Positions 43,854-53,346 are shown, counted from the first letter of the stretch. The stretch: 64,000 nt of DNA from Rhizobium esperanzae (GCF_014197615.1 NZ_JACIFY010000002.1:62001-126000); one strand, 5' to 3'. The notes: generated from the letters alone by a model not told the origin. Made by a program: numbers and translations.

Positions 43854-45026
43854 CTACGAGGCAGCGTCGGCGAGCCGGAAGACGTCGGCCTTCTTCGAAA
43901 CGCCGCGCAATTCGAACGAGCCGAGATAGTCGCAGGGAACGGCGCAGGTTGCCGCGAAGCTCTCCGAGAGCAGCAGGTCTTGTTCCAGCGTTCCGCAAAG
44001 CTTTTCCAGCCGAGAGGCTTCGTTGACCGCCCTGCCGATCACCGTGAAATCGAGCCTGCCGTGAGCGCCGACATTTCCGTAGAAAACCTCACCGAGATGC
44101 AGCACGACATCGATGCCGATATCGGGGCCACCGTTCAGCGTCCGCTCGCGATTGAGCGCTTCGTTTGCCCTCAGTAGATTCTGCGCAGAAGCCAACGCCG
44201 CCTTGCAGGCCTTTTGCGGATCCTCGGCGTTCGTGGGAAAGATCGCCAATACGCTATCGCCCATGAACTTGAGAATCTCGCCGGAATTTTCCTCGACATG
44301 CCGGTCGATCAGCTCGAAATGCTCGTTGAGAAACTCGACGATCTCGCCCGGCTGATAGACCTCGGTCAGGGCGGTAAAATTGCGCAGGTCGGCAAGCAGG
44401 ATGGCGGCATCGATGGAACCACCCATGCCCCTGCGGGTTTCGCCGGCAAGAATGCGCGCGCTGGTCCTGGCGCCGGTATAGACAGCGAGAATATCGGTCG
44501 CGGTCTTCGATACCGCCACCCGGTAGGCCGCCAGTCCCAGCGCCGGCAACAGCTCGTCGACGATTGCCAGCTGATCATCGGAAAATCCGCCGGGCGCGTC
44601 GCTGGTCAGAGAAAAACCGAGCCCGCGCAGCGCCACCTCCTTCGGGAATTCGCAAAGATTGATGACGTGGTACGTGCCGCCGGCCAGCGCCAATTCGCCA
44701 AGCTCGGCATAGTGGAGACCCTCGCCATTCGCCAGGTTCCATCGCCCCGTTTTCTCACCGCGGTTCAAAAGGTAAAATATCGGCGTCTTCTCGAAATTGC
44801 GCTCCGTCTCAATACCATGTCCGGCGGTTTCGATGGTCGTGACCCCGCCCCGGACGAAATTGGCCGCGACGCCGCGATACATCGGATGGATGGACGGCAT
44901 TCGGATGCTCGCCCGCCAGATCGGAAAACCCTCCGCAATCAGGCGGTCGCACAGGCCGGCGACGAGGTCACCAATATGCTCGCTGGTGATTCCCTGCTCT
45001 ATAAGCCACTGAATATGATTGTTAAT
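43854..45026 (-). CDS. class III adenylate/guanylate cyclase, probable AUU start
   Basis: Conversion of ATP or GTP to a cyclic nucleotide is predicted from the C-terminal catalytic domain (ILLADLRNFTALTEVY, FMGDSVLAIFPT, LHLGEVFYGNVGAHGRLDFTVIGRAVNEASRLE). The two metal Asp are in LADLRNF and GDSV. The first ATG (44900) would give 348 residues, but clear family sequence (WLIEQGITSEHIGDLVAGL, CDRLIAEGFPIWRASI) continues in frame upstream. The only plausible start is ATT at 45026, 7 nt after GGAGG, giving 390 residues. No ATG, GTG or TTG lies in that extension. Confidence 0.8.
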   Translation of the reverse strand: MNNHIQWLIEQGITSEHIGDLVAGLCDRLIAEGFPIWRASIRMPSIHPMYRGVAANFVRGGVTTIETAGHGIETERNFEKTPIFYLLNRGEKTGRWNLANGEGLHYAELGELALAGGTYHVINLCEFPKEVALRGLGFSLTSDAPGGFSDDQLAIVDELLPALGLAAYRVAVSKTATDILAVYTGARTSARILAGETRRGMGGSIDAAILLADLRNFTALTEVYQPGEIVEFLNEHFELIDRHVEENSGEILKFMGDSVLAIFPTNAEDPQKACKAALASAQNLLRANEALNRERTLNGGPDIGIDVVLHLGEVFYGNVGAHGRLDFTVIGRAVNEASRLEKLCGTLEQDLLLSESFAATCAVPCDYLGSFELRGVSKKADVFRLADAAS

Positions 45027-45252
45027 GTTGGAACCTCCACATGATCAGGCGCGATGTTATGATGGGAAATCGGGCAAATGGGCGGCGATGCCGACCCGCT
45101 CGCCGCCAAATCAATGGATAGCCGCACCGGGCCGATATTGCCAGCCATTGGCGATGAGAAGCCTGCTCAGCAGGCCTCCCTGGACTGCGGGCTCGACGCA
45201 ACGGAGAATGCCTGAGAAATGCGGGCCGCGCCCCCGCCTGCGGTATCCGCAT

Positions 45253-46023
45253 TCACATCCTGACGGTCATGCCGCCATCGACGGTCAATACGTGGCCGTT
45301 GACGAAAGAGGCGGCAGCGCTGGCAAGAAACAGCGCCGCGCCGGCAATCTCGTCCGGACGTCCCCAGCGCTGGACGGGGATGCGCTGGCGCACGAACGGC
45401 ATCAGCTCGTCGTTCGCAGCCATTGCCGCGTTCGTCTCGGTGGCAAACCAGCCGGGCGCAATCGCGTTGCTGGTGATGCCATGCGGGCCGAATTCCACCG
45501 CCATGCCGCGCATCAGACCGGTCAGGCCCTGCTTGGCTGCCGGATAAACGCAGTCACCGGGCATGACGACATGGCCGCTGATCGAGGTCACGGCAATCAG
45601 GCGGCCGTAACTGCGCCGCTTCATCAGCACGGCGGCATCGCGCGAAAGCGTCATTGCCGCAGCCAGATCGGTACGCAGCAACTCGATAATGGCCTCATCA
45701 TCGAATTCGGCCAGCGGCCGCCTGTCGCGGGCGCCGACATTGTTGATCAGAATATCGAGCCGGCCGTGGATCTTGTCGATATCGGCCATCACAGCACGCT
45801 GGGCCTCGCGATCGGTGACGTCGAATACGGCGGCCTCCGCCGAGCCACCCGCAGACCGGATGCTCCTGACCGCGCCTTCCAAAGTCGCCGCCGTTCGCCC
45901 GGTGATAATGACATGCGCGCCTGCCTCGGCCAGGATGCGCGCCATCTCGAAGCCCAGACCACGGCCGCCGCCGGTCACCAGCGCCACCTGACCCGCCAGT
46001 GAAAATCGATCCAATATGCTCAT
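45253..46023 (-). CDS. short-chain dehydrogenase/reductase
   Basis: 256-residue SDR, gluconate 5-dehydrogenase-like. The cofactor motif is [13 protein letters not shown] and NNVG is present. The catalytic residues are Ser in VTSISGHV and Tyr-x3-Lys in VYPAAKQG. The C-terminus [17 protein letters not shown] is typical. The substrate is unknown. Confidence 0.9.
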   Translation of the reverse strand: MSILDRFSLAGQVALVTGGGRGLGFEMARILAEAGAHVIITGRTAATLEGAVRSIRSAGGSAEAAVFDVTDREAQRAVMADIDKIHGRLDILINNVGARDRRPLAEFDDEAIIELLRTDLAAAMTLSRDAAVLMKRRSYGRLIAVTSISGHVVMPGDCVYPAAKQGLTGLMRGMAVEFGPHGITSNAIAPGWFATETNAAMAANDELMPFVRQRIPVQRWGRPDEIAGAALFLASAAASFVNGHVLTVDGGMTVRM

Positions 46024-46201
46024 GGTTTCATGGCTCTGAATTGGTTTCGTCGCGAGAATTAATGGACTCAGTCAACTAATTTGGCAAGAGCAGAAAAACG
46101 GCTGATGATCGCAGGTCCCTGCCCGCGTCATCGACCCAGCCTCCGCCCTCCCAACGAGAGGCAGAAGGAGCAAGCCGCGCCCCTTGCATGACGCAAACGT
46201 C

Positions 46202-47656
46202 CTAGCCAATCAGGCTGGCGAGCCAGCGGGGATCGAGGTGACGTTCCAATTCCCCGGCGACCTCGTCGAGCGCCTGCTCGACGAAGTCGCGGTAATTCCT
46301 CCGCTCACCCGAGAGCCCAAAGCTTTGAAGCAGCCGGGCGCGATAGGCATCGCTGCCGAAGAGCCCGTGCAGATAGGTGCCCATGATCCGGCCGTCGGCC
46401 GACAGCGCCCCGTCGGGCGCGCCATCGACGATCGCCGAGGGCCTGTCGCAATCCGGGCCGCGGGTGATGCCGAGATGGATCTGGTAGCCGGCAAGCGGCG
46501 CGTCATATTCGGTCGACCGTGCATTGCTGTTGCGCACGGTTTTCTCAGGCGCCATCTCGGTCTCGACGTCAAGAAGCGCCAGCCCCGGCGTCTCGAGTGT
46601 CCCGCCCTCTATGCCGAGCGGATCGTGGACCATGCGACCGAGCATCTGGTAGCCACCGCAGATGCCGATTACCCGGCCGCCGCGCCTGACATGCGCCTGG
46701 AGATCGCGGTCCCAGCCTTCAGCCCTGAAATCCGCGAGATCGGAGATCGTCGATTTCGAGCCGGGAAGAACGACGAGGCCGGCATCGGTGGGCAGTCGCT
46801 CGCCCGATCGCACGAAGACCAACTCGACATCCGGCTCCGTTCGCAGCGGGTCGAGATCGTCGAAATTGGCGATGCGCGGCAGCACCGGCACGGCGATCTT
46901 CAGCGCGCCCGCTCCGCCCCTCGCCAGTCGTTCGAGCACGACCGAATCTTCGGCCGGCAGACGCGCAGCGCCCTGCAGCCAAGGCACGACGCCGAAGCAG
47001 GGCCAGCCGGTAAAACCTTCGATGGCGTGGATGCCGTCGTCAAACAGCGAGACGTCGCCGCGGAACTTGTTGATGATGTAGCCCGCAATCATCGCCCGGT
47101 CCTCGTCGGCGAGAATCGCGTGCGTGCCCACCAGCGAGGCGATGACGCCGCCGCGGTCGATATCGCCGACGAGCACGACAGGCACGCCGGCCCGCGTCGC
47201 AAAACCCATATTGGCAATATCGCCGGGCCGGAGATTGATTTCGGCCGGCGATCCCGCACCCTCGACGATGACGAGATCGGCACCGGCGGCCACCGTCTCG
47301 AAGCTTTCGAGCACGGCGCCGAGCAGTTGCGGCTTCAACCGCTGATAGTCGCGCCCCTTGGCCTGGCCGAACACCCTGCCCTGCACGATGATCTGGCTGC
47401 CGTTTTCCGATTGCGGCTTGAGCAGCACCGGGTTCATGTGCACCGAAGAGGGCGTGCGCGCAGCCAGCGACTGCAGCCACTGCGCCCGGCCGATCTCGCC
47501 GCCATCGTCGGCAACAGCGGCATTGTTCGACATGTTCTGCGGCTTGAAGGGTCGGACGGTGAGCCCGCGATTGGCCGCCAGCCGGCAGAGGCCCGCGACC
47601 AGCACCGTCTTGCCGACATCCGAGCCGGTTCCCTGCAGCATGATCGCTCTTGCCAT
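46202..47656 (-). CDS. cobQ: cobyric acid synthase CobQ
   Basis: 484-residue glutamine amidotransferase that amidates the b, d, e and g side chains of adenosylcobyrinic acid diamide. The N-terminus MLQGTGSDVGKTVLVAGLCR is the dethiobiotin-synthetase-like ATP site. The glutaminase Cys is in GICGGYQMLGRM and the His is in MGTYLHGLFGSDAYR. It lies about 5 kb from the cobP operon and has no riboswitch directly upstream. Confidence 0.96.
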   Translation of the reverse strand: MARAIMLQGTGSDVGKTVLVAGLCRLAANRGLTVRPFKPQNMSNNAAVADDGGEIGRAQWLQSLAARTPSSVHMNPVLLKPQSENGSQIIVQGRVFGQAKGRDYQRLKPQLLGAVLESFETVAAGADLVIVEGAGSPAEINLRPGDIANMGFATRAGVPVVLVGDIDRGGVIASLVGTHAILADEDRAMIAGYIINKFRGDVSLFDDGIHAIEGFTGWPCFGVVPWLQGAARLPAEDSVVLERLARGGAGALKIAVPVLPRIANFDDLDPLRTEPDVELVFVRSGERLPTDAGLVVLPGSKSTISDLADFRAEGWDRDLQAHVRRGGRVIGICGGYQMLGRMVHDPLGIEGGTLETPGLALLDVETEMAPEKTVRNSNARSTEYDAPLAGYQIHLGITRGPDCDRPSAIVDGAPDGALSADGRIMGTYLHGLFGSDAYRARLLQSFGLSGERRNYRDFVEQALDEVAGELERHLDPRWLASLIG

Positions 47657-48226
47657 GGTGGCCGCCTTTCGCTGAGGCGAGGCCTACAATGAGCTGTTAT
47701 ACCGGGTCAAGGCTTGGTCCGGGTCTGGCGCCGCACAGAAACGCGAAAACCGCGCATTGCCTTGGCTCTGCGCGGTTTGCCGAAACTCAGGCGTCTTCGC
47801 CCCTACACGGCAAAGCTCGCTTTCTCCAGTACGCACTACCTGAACCGAAGAAGCAGCGGTCATTGCCGCCACGACCCAACTGATAACGGCACATTCTTAC
47901 CGGAGAGTTATTGAAGACTTACGCAAATGTTAATTTCGACTTTTTTTGACATTCTTGCCGAAATTTCTGTCGAATATCCACTGACGATCGCCAAGGGCGT
48001 ACGTTTGACCCGCGGGCGCCATTTTTGGGATATTGATATAAATTCTTCGAATTCAATTATTTAGATACGCAACCATGAGCAGAAGACGGTTGATTTCTGC
48101 GAGCGAACGCGTAGGCTTCGCCAAAATGCGCCATTGTTGACCATCGCCTGCGACGACCCGCCGGAGAGCTTTGTCGGTGGATTTCAAATCCGGCCGCGCG
48201 TCCGCCTAAGAATTCGGGGAATGACG
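47657..48226. other. intergenic region upstream of cobQ and the binding-protein gene
   Basis: 570 bp with no convincing gene. It has a perfect 10-bp inverted repeat (AAACCGCGCA at 47747-47756, TGCGCGGTTT at 47769-47778), able to form a hairpin on either strand, and an AT-rich stretch at 47910-48070 likely to hold the promoter of the binding-protein gene. Confidence 0.5.
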
Positions 48227-49222
48227 ATGAAGACGTATCTGATGATGGCCGTCTTTGCCGCGGCTCTTTCTACCATCGCGCCGGCCGAAGCCGCAGAGTG
48301 CGGCAAGGTTTCGATCGCCGAGATGAAATGGGCCTCGGCAGGGATCGCGGCAAATTTCGACAAGATCATCCTGGAAAAGGGCTACGGCTGCTCCGTTACC
48401 ATCGTCGACGGCGACACCCTGCCGACCTTCGCTTCGATGAACGAGAAAGGCACACCCGACGTCGCCTCGGAATATTGGATCAATTCCGTCCGGTCCCTGC
48501 TCGATCAGGCCGTCAACAGCGGCCGGCTGGTGCAGGGGGCCGAAATCCTGGCCGACGGCGCGGTCGAAGGTTGGTGGATCCCGAAATTCATCGCCGACGC
48601 CCACCCCGACATCCGTTCGGTCGAGGATGCGCTGAGACATCCCGAACTCTTCCCGGCCGAGGACGATGCGTCGAAGGGCGCGGTCTACAATTGCCCCGCC
48701 GATTGGAGCTGCCAGATATCGACCACCAATCTGTTCAAGGCGCTTGCCGCGGACAAGAAGAGCTTCGAGCTGGTCGAGACAGGCAGCCCCGAGCAACTCG
48801 ACGCCTCGATTGCCCGCGCCTTCGACAACAAGGTCGGCTGGCTCGGTTATTACTGGGCGCCGACCGCCATCCTCGGCAAATACGACATGACGCGGCTGAG
48901 CTTCGGCGTCGGTCACGACAAGACCGAATGGGACCGCTGTACGGCGGTTGCCGGCTGCAGCAGGCCGCAGCTCAATTCCTACCCGGTCTCGCGCGCCTTC
49001 ACATTGATGACGAGGTCCTTCGCCAGCCGTGCCGGGCCTGTCACCACCTATCTCAAAACCCGCAAATGGGACAATGGGACGATCAATCAGGTGCTCGCCT
49101 GGCAGGACGAAAACCGCGAGAGCAACGAGGATGCCGCGATCTATTTCCTTCGCAATTACGAGGGTCTGTGGATGAAATGGGTGCCGGCCGATATAGCCGA
49201 GAAGGTCAAGGCGAGCTTATAA
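48227..49222 (+). CDS. glycine betaine/choline-type ABC substrate-binding protein (OpuAC family)
   Basis: 331 residues from the ATG at 48227, which has GGGGA 6 nt upstream. It has a signal peptide of about 22 residues (MKTYLMMAVFAAALSTIAPAEA). The OpuAC-type domain shows SIAEMKWASAGIAANFDKIILE, WINSVRSLL, GWWIPKF and VGWLGYYWAPTAILGKYDM, with aromatic residues suited to binding a quaternary amine. No permease or ATPase gene is beside it, so it is an orphan binding protein. A small hypothetical gene follows. Confidence 0.85.
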   Translation: MKTYLMMAVFAAALSTIAPAEAAECGKVSIAEMKWASAGIAANFDKIILEKGYGCSVTIVDGDTLPTFASMNEKGTPDVASEYWINSVRSLLDQAVNSGRLVQGAEILADGAVEGWWIPKFIADAHPDIRSVEDALRHPELFPAEDDASKGAVYNCPADWSCQISTTNLFKALAADKKSFELVETGSPEQLDASIARAFDNKVGWLGYYWAPTAILGKYDMTRLSFGVGHDKTEWDRCTAVAGCSRPQLNSYPVSRAFTLMTRSFASRAGPVTTYLKTRKWDNGTINQVLAWQDENRESNEDAAIYFLRNYEGLWMKWVPADIAEKVKASL

Positions 49223-49256
49223 CGTCAGGAGACGATCAACGACCGGACGATTCGAC

Positions 49257-49607
49257 ATGACTGGCAATGTTCCCTTTCCCGACCGCGATACCGTTGCGGA
49301 AAAGCTTGCTACGCTGTCGGAGGCCGACAAGTCATACTTGGCGCTGCTCATGGAAAACGCCGCTCAGGACGACAATCTGTTGGAAGGCCTGCGCCGCCAT
49401 CTCGATCTGGCCGCCGGGTCGCGATTGCTGAACTCGCTGAAACTCGAAAATCTCGGACTGTGGCTGGGGACCGTAGCGCCCGACCGTTTGCAGATCAGGC
49501 TGATGGAAACTGCCCGTTCCAGCCAGCATCCCGCCTATCAAGCCGTCCGGACCGGCCTCAGCCGATCCGGTGGCCTCGAAAAAGCTTATCCCCCGGCCAC
49601 CCGGTAG
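49257..49607 (+). CDS. hypothetical protein downstream of the binding protein
   Basis: 116 residues, no signal peptide, Leu-rich and probably helical (KSYLALLMENAAQDDNLLEG, LRRHLDLAAGSRLLNSLKLE). It lies 34 bp after the binding-protein gene in the same direction, so it may be cotranscribed. The ribosome-binding site is weak. No family is recognised. Confidence 0.5.
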   Translation: MTGNVPFPDRDTVAEKLATLSEADKSYLALLMENAAQDDNLLEGLRRHLDLAAGSRLLNSLKLENLGLWLGTVAPDRLQIRLMETARSSQHPAYQAVRTGLSRSGGLEKAYPPATR

Positions 49608-49662
49608 GGTGGTCCGGACCCGGCCAAGATGACCTGGATCAGCCGACAAACTTTTCAGCCGA

Positions 49663-49818
49663 TCACTTCTTCGCAGCCCGGTCGACCGAGCGGCCGGCGT
49701 CCTGAGTCGCGTTGACGGCGTTCGCCGTATCTTTTCCCATGCCGCGGATCGTGTTGCCGCAGGAGGAAAGAGCAAGAAGAACCATAAAGGCTGCGGCAAT
49801 TTTGGCCGTTGTCGTCAT
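49663..49818 (-). CDS. entericidin A/B family lipoprotein
   Basis: 51-residue small lipoprotein. The start MTTTAKIAAAFMVLLALSSC is a lipoprotein signal with the lipobox Cys at residue 20, followed by GNTIRGMGKDTANAVN, the entericidin hallmark. It would be anchored in the membrane; entericidins are linked to stress and cell-envelope control. A near-consensus sigma-EcfG promoter lies upstream (49876-49900). Confidence 0.88.
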   Translation of the reverse strand: MTTTAKIAAAFMVLLALSSCGNTIRGMGKDTANAVNATQDAGRSVDRAAKK

Positions 49819-49875
49819 TTCGAATATCCTTGTTTGAAATCAACCCCGAATAGCACTCATGCCATCCGCGCCGAT

Positions 49876-49900
49876 AACGCACAAGGGAGCAAAAGGTTCA
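49876..49900 (-). promoter_or_regulatory. near-consensus sigma-EcfG promoter of entericidin gene
   Basis: On the minus strand TGAAC (49900-49896), 16 bp, then CGTT (49879-49876), one mismatch from GGAAC-N16-CGTT. It lies 58 bp before the entericidin start codon. Confidence 0.45.
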
Positions 49901-49917
49901 ACGGCTGAAAGACATGC

Positions 49918-50817
49918 TCAGGCGGCGACCGCCTTCGCTCTTTCGGCAAAAGCGCCGCGAATGCTGTCGGCCACCGTCTCGATCGGCCCCGACATCTGCG
50001 AGGCTGTGAGCAGGCGGATATCGAAGGAGCCGAGCTCCGGCAGCCCTTCCTGCAGGCCGAGGATCGTCATGTCCTCGCTGACATAGGAGAGCGGCAGCGG
50101 CGCAATAGCGAGATCGGAGAGCACGGCGGCGCGCTGCGCCATCGTATGGCCGCTGAGATAGGCGACCCGATAAGGCCGCTTGTTGCGTTCGAGTTGGGAG
50201 AGCGCCTCCTGCCGCCAGATGCAGCCGTCTTCCCAGATCGAGATCGGCAAGGGATCGCGCCGATGCGCCGAGCCGCAGCGGGCGCCGGCCCAGACCAGCC
50301 GCTCGCGGAATACCACCTCGCCGCCGGTCGGGAAGGGCCGCGTCGCGCAGTTGATCAGCGCCAGGTCGAGCCGCTGTTCCTCCATGCGCTTCTTCAACCC
50401 GACGCTCATGTCGATCGTCACGTCGACCATGATGCCGGGATAGCTTTCGGCAAAGCTCTTCAGAATTCTCGGCAGCAGCCGTTCGCCGATATCCTCCGGC
50501 GCGCCGAGCCTGACGACACCTGTTAGTTCCGGCATGATAAAGCGTGACACCGCCTCGTTCGAAAGCGCCAGGATGTTGCGGGCGTAAGAGAGCAGCATCT
50601 CGCCATGCCGCGTCAGCGATACCGAGCGGGCGTCACGCAAAAACAGCGTGGCGCCGAGCTGTTCCTCGAGCTTCTTGATCTGCATGGAAACCGCCGACGG
50701 CGTGCGGAAGACCGCTTCAGCGGCGGTGGAAAAATTGCCGGTTTCGGCGATGGCGACGAAGGTGCGCAGCACATCGTTGTCAAGCAAAGGAATGGGACGG
50801 CGAAAGGGAAGGCTCAT
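49918..50817 (-). CDS. LysR-family transcriptional regulator
   Basis: 299 residues from the ATG at 50817; the longer frame upstream is less likely. The helix-turn-helix reads LRTFVAIAETGNFSTAAEAVFRTPSAVSMQIKKLEEQ. An effector domain follows. It faces a small DUF1127-like gene across about 115 bp, so control of that gene is possible. Confidence 0.88.
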   Translation of the reverse strand: MSLPFRRPIPLLDNDVLRTFVAIAETGNFSTAAEAVFRTPSAVSMQIKKLEEQLGATLFLRDARSVSLTRHGEMLLSYARNILALSNEAVSRFIMPELTGVVRLGAPEDIGERLLPRILKSFAESYPGIMVDVTIDMSVGLKKRMEEQRLDLALINCATRPFPTGGEVVFRERLVWAGARCGSAHRRDPLPISIWEDGCIWRQEALSQLERNKRPYRVAYLSGHTMAQRAAVLSDLAIAPLPLSYVSEDMTILGLQEGLPELGSFDIRLLTASQMSGPIETVADSIRGAFAERAKAVAA

Positions 50818-50931
50818 CGTCGCATCTTTCAATTTTTCTGATTTATAACCGCATATCATTTTGTTTGATTGAATGTCAATCGCCTCGCATAGTCTGGCTA
50901 TCGGAAACCGATGCAGCAAAGGAGGCTCGAC

Positions 50932-51150
50932 ATGGCGCAAACAAGCACCTGGAATATCCTACAAGCCCTCTCCGCATTCAAGTCGCGCTGGCGCAGAGAC
51001 GTGAACCGCGAACATGCACTGCGGGAATTGAAGCGATTTCCATCGCACCTGCTGGCCGATTGCCAGCGTGAAATGGAGCTGCCCCTTCTGAGCAGCGCCG
51101 CCGGCCCGAAGAGGGTTCTGAGGATCGTGGAATCATCGGGCCGCGCATAA
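50932..51150 (+). CDS. small DUF1127-like protein
   Basis: 72 residues from the ATG at 50932, with a strong AAGGAGG site. It is basic and helical (FKSRWRRDVNREHALRELKRFPSHLLADCQ), resembling the YjiS/DUF1127 group of short arginine-rich regulators of metabolism in alphaproteobacteria. The match is weaker than for 56488-56688. Confidence 0.6.
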   Translation: MAQTSTWNILQALSAFKSRWRRDVNREHALRELKRFPSHLLADCQREMELPLLSSAAGPKRVLRIVESSGRA

Positions 51151-51191
51151 TGTGCGGCCCGGCGGTTGTCAGGATTTCAGCTCATAGGCGA

Positions 51192-51800
51192 TCACATCCC
51201 GCCCAGCAGCTTGAACGCGATGACCCACATGGTGAAAGCGACGAGCGTTTCCAGCATCCGCCAGAACGAAGGTTTCGAGAAGATCGGCCGCAGCCATGCC
51301 GCGCCATATCCGAGCGAAAAGAAAAACAGGAAAGAGCCCGTCACCGCGCCGGCGGCAAACGATGCCTGCTGCCCCGGATAACGCGTCGAGATCGTGCCGA
51401 GCAGCACGACCGTATCGAGATAGACATGCGGATTGAGCCAGGTAAGCGCGAGGCAGGTCGCGAGCGTCTGCCGGAAACTCGCCGTTTTGGTCTCCGTCGC
51501 CGTGAGAGCAGCGGATGACCGCAAGGCGGAGTAAAGGCTCTTGGCGCCGTACCAGGCAAGAAAGGCGGCTCCGCCATAACGCATGAGCGGATCGAGCCAG
51601 GGCAGCAGCCTGGCGATCTGCTGCAGGCTGGTGACGCCGAGCACGATCAGCGCGGCATCCGACAAGGCGCATGCGAGGCAGATGGCGAAGACATGTTCGT
51701 TGCGCAGGCCCTGGCGAAGAATGAAGGCGTTTTGTGCGCCGATGGCGACAATCAGGCTGAGGCCCATCATCAGGCCCGTGACATAAATCGAAAAACTCAT
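51192..51800 (-). CDS. LysE/ArgO-family amino acid exporter
   Basis: 202-residue membrane protein with six hydrophobic segments, family start GLMMGLSLIVAIGAQNAFILRQGLRNEH, and the middle motif CLALTWLNPHVYLDTVVLLG. It exports basic amino acids, typically arginine or lysine. It is divergent from argP, the usual activator of this exporter. Confidence 0.92.
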   Translation of the reverse strand: MSFSIYVTGLMMGLSLIVAIGAQNAFILRQGLRNEHVFAICLACALSDAALIVLGVTSLQQIARLLPWLDPLMRYGGAAFLAWYGAKSLYSALRSSAALTATETKTASFRQTLATCLALTWLNPHVYLDTVVLLGTISTRYPGQQASFAAGAVTGSFLFFFSLGYGAAWLRPIFSKPSFWRMLETLVAFTMWVIAFKLLGGM

Positions 51801-51901
51801 CGTTTCGGCGAGCGTCCCTCACTTCGGTGGAGGTTGAGGTATTGCCATTCGCCGAATTAGGCTAGTTAATCTGAATTATCCCAATTAAGCGAAACTAATC
51901 C
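51801..51901. promoter_or_regulatory. argP-exporter divergent promoter region
   Basis: 101 bp between the start codons of the exporter and ArgP genes. The AT-rich stretch at about 51857-51898 (TTAGGCTAGTTAATCTGAAT) is a likely ArgP-binding region, but no perfect palindrome is seen. Confidence 0.4.
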
Positions 51902-52795
51902 ATGCTCGACTATTCCGCTCTCCGCGCCGTCGCAACCATTGTCCAAACGGGCAGCTTCGAAAGAGCTGCAACCGCGCTGAACGTAACACCTTCGGCCATT
52001 TCGCAGCGGGTGAAGCAGCTCGAAGAGCGTCTCGGCACCGTCCTGATCGTCAGAGGCACCCCGTGCACGGCGACTGAAAAAGGAGAATGGCTCTGCCGCC
52101 ACATGGAGAATGTCGGCATGCTGGAGGCAGAACTCTTCGGGCAACTGCCGGCTCTCGTCGACCCCGACGAACCACGCCAAAGGGTGACGCTTCAGATCGC
52201 GACTAATGCCGACAGTCTCGGGACATGGTTTGTGGAGGCCATGTCGAGTTTCGCCAAGAACTCTTCCTATCTGCTGAATATCGCCGTCGACGACCAGGAC
52301 CATACCGCCGAGTGGCTGCAGCGCGGGCGGGTGATCGCCGCCGTCACCAGCCTGGAAAAGCCGATCCGGGGGTGCAGGCGTTTTGCGCTTGGGGTTCTGC
52401 GTTATCACGCCACCGCCACGCCAGACTTCGTCGCCCGCCACTTTCCCCAAGGGGTGACCGCCGAGGCGATTGGCAACGCTCCCGCCCTCACCTTCAATCA
52501 GAAGGACAGGCTGCAGAGCAACTGGATACGCAGAACGTTCGGGCGGGATGTCGATTACCCCACCCACTGGCTGCCCTCACCGCAAAGTTTCGTCGAGGCA
52601 AGCCTTTCCGGCATGTGCTGGGGAATGAATCCGATCCAGTTGACCCGCGAACATCTGGCATCGGGACGCTTGGTGGAACTGGTTCCCGACACGCCGCTCG
52701 ATGTTCCGCTCTATTGGCAGATAAACCGTCTCGCCGCCGATCGCCTGGCAGAGCTGACGCGCGAAATCGTCACGGTGGCACAGCGCCGTCTCTGA
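51902..52795 (+). CDS. argP: LysR-family regulator ArgP (IciA/LysG)
   Basis: 297-residue activator of the basic-amino-acid exporter gene. It begins MLDYSALRAVATIVQTGSFE and carries the helix-turn-helix LNVTPSAISQRVKQLEERLG. The effector domain shows the family's conserved FNQKDRLQSNWI and GMCWGMNPIQL. Arginine or lysine is the expected effector. Confidence 0.92.
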   Translation: MLDYSALRAVATIVQTGSFERAATALNVTPSAISQRVKQLEERLGTVLIVRGTPCTATEKGEWLCRHMENVGMLEAELFGQLPALVDPDEPRQRVTLQIATNADSLGTWFVEAMSSFAKNSSYLLNIAVDDQDHTAEWLQRGRVIAAVTSLEKPIRGCRRFALGVLRYHATATPDFVARHFPQGVTAEAIGNAPALTFNQKDRLQSNWIRRTFGRDVDYPTHWLPSPQSFVEASLSGMCWGMNPIQLTREHLASGRLVELVPDTPLDVPLYWQINRLAADRLAELTREIVTVAQRRL

Positions 52796-52861
52796 ATGTT
52801 ATGCAGACGCCCTCTCAGGCGGGTACGGCTCGATCGAGGGCCTTCGCGTCGTCCGAAGCGA

Positions 52862-53209
52862 TCAAACGTAAGCGGTGCGGCTACCGAATTCGCTGCTTTC
52901 GTCGAAATTCTTCGTGCCGATACGCTCGCTCTCGCCGGAGAGTTCCTTTGGAGCCGCCGCCGGCTTCGAAGCCGACGCCTCGGCTTGGCTGCTCTCGGAT
53001 GCTTCGAGCTTGGCAATCTTGGCTTCCAGCGTCTCGATGGATTTCTCGATCGTGGCCTTCTCTTTCTCGTCCTGCGTTTGCGACAGAGCTGCCTGCTTTT
53101 CGGCAAGCTGGGCCTCGAGAGAAGCGAGCTGGTCCGACGAACTGGAGGACGAGGTTGAAGCGGCTGAACTTAAAATGGCGGATGCAGAACTGGAAATTGC
53201 GCTGACCAT
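52862..53209 (-). CDS. hypothetical Ser-rich coiled-coil protein
   Basis: 115 residues. The N-terminus is a Ser/Ala run (AISSSASAILSSAASTSSSSSS), the middle a strong coiled coil (LASLEAQLAEKQAALSQTQDEKEKATIEKSIETLEAKIAKLE, given in fragments here only to place it), and the tail is polar. No Sec signal is seen. Similar short proteins occur in rhizobia without known function. Confidence 0.6.
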   Translation of the reverse strand: MVSAISSSASAILSSAASTSSSSSSDQLASLEAQLAEKQAALSQTQDEKEKATIEKSIETLEAKIAKLEASESSQAEASASKPAAAPKELSGESERIGTKNFDESSEFGSRTAYV

Positions 53210-53346
53210 GACAAGGACTTTCGATGATGGAATGTCATCTCCTAGGCCACGAATGGTAAATGCCCGATAAATAAAGTACTACTTAGTACCGTTTTATAAC
53301 AATCATGGCGCGGCGCCGACCTCGACGCCGCTTTGAGTATCGCGTC

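Noticed and set aside
47684..47872. 62-codon minus-strand frame upstream of cobQ
   Set aside because: It contains the hairpin repeat at 47747-47778, has no good ribosome-binding site and no recognisable domain.
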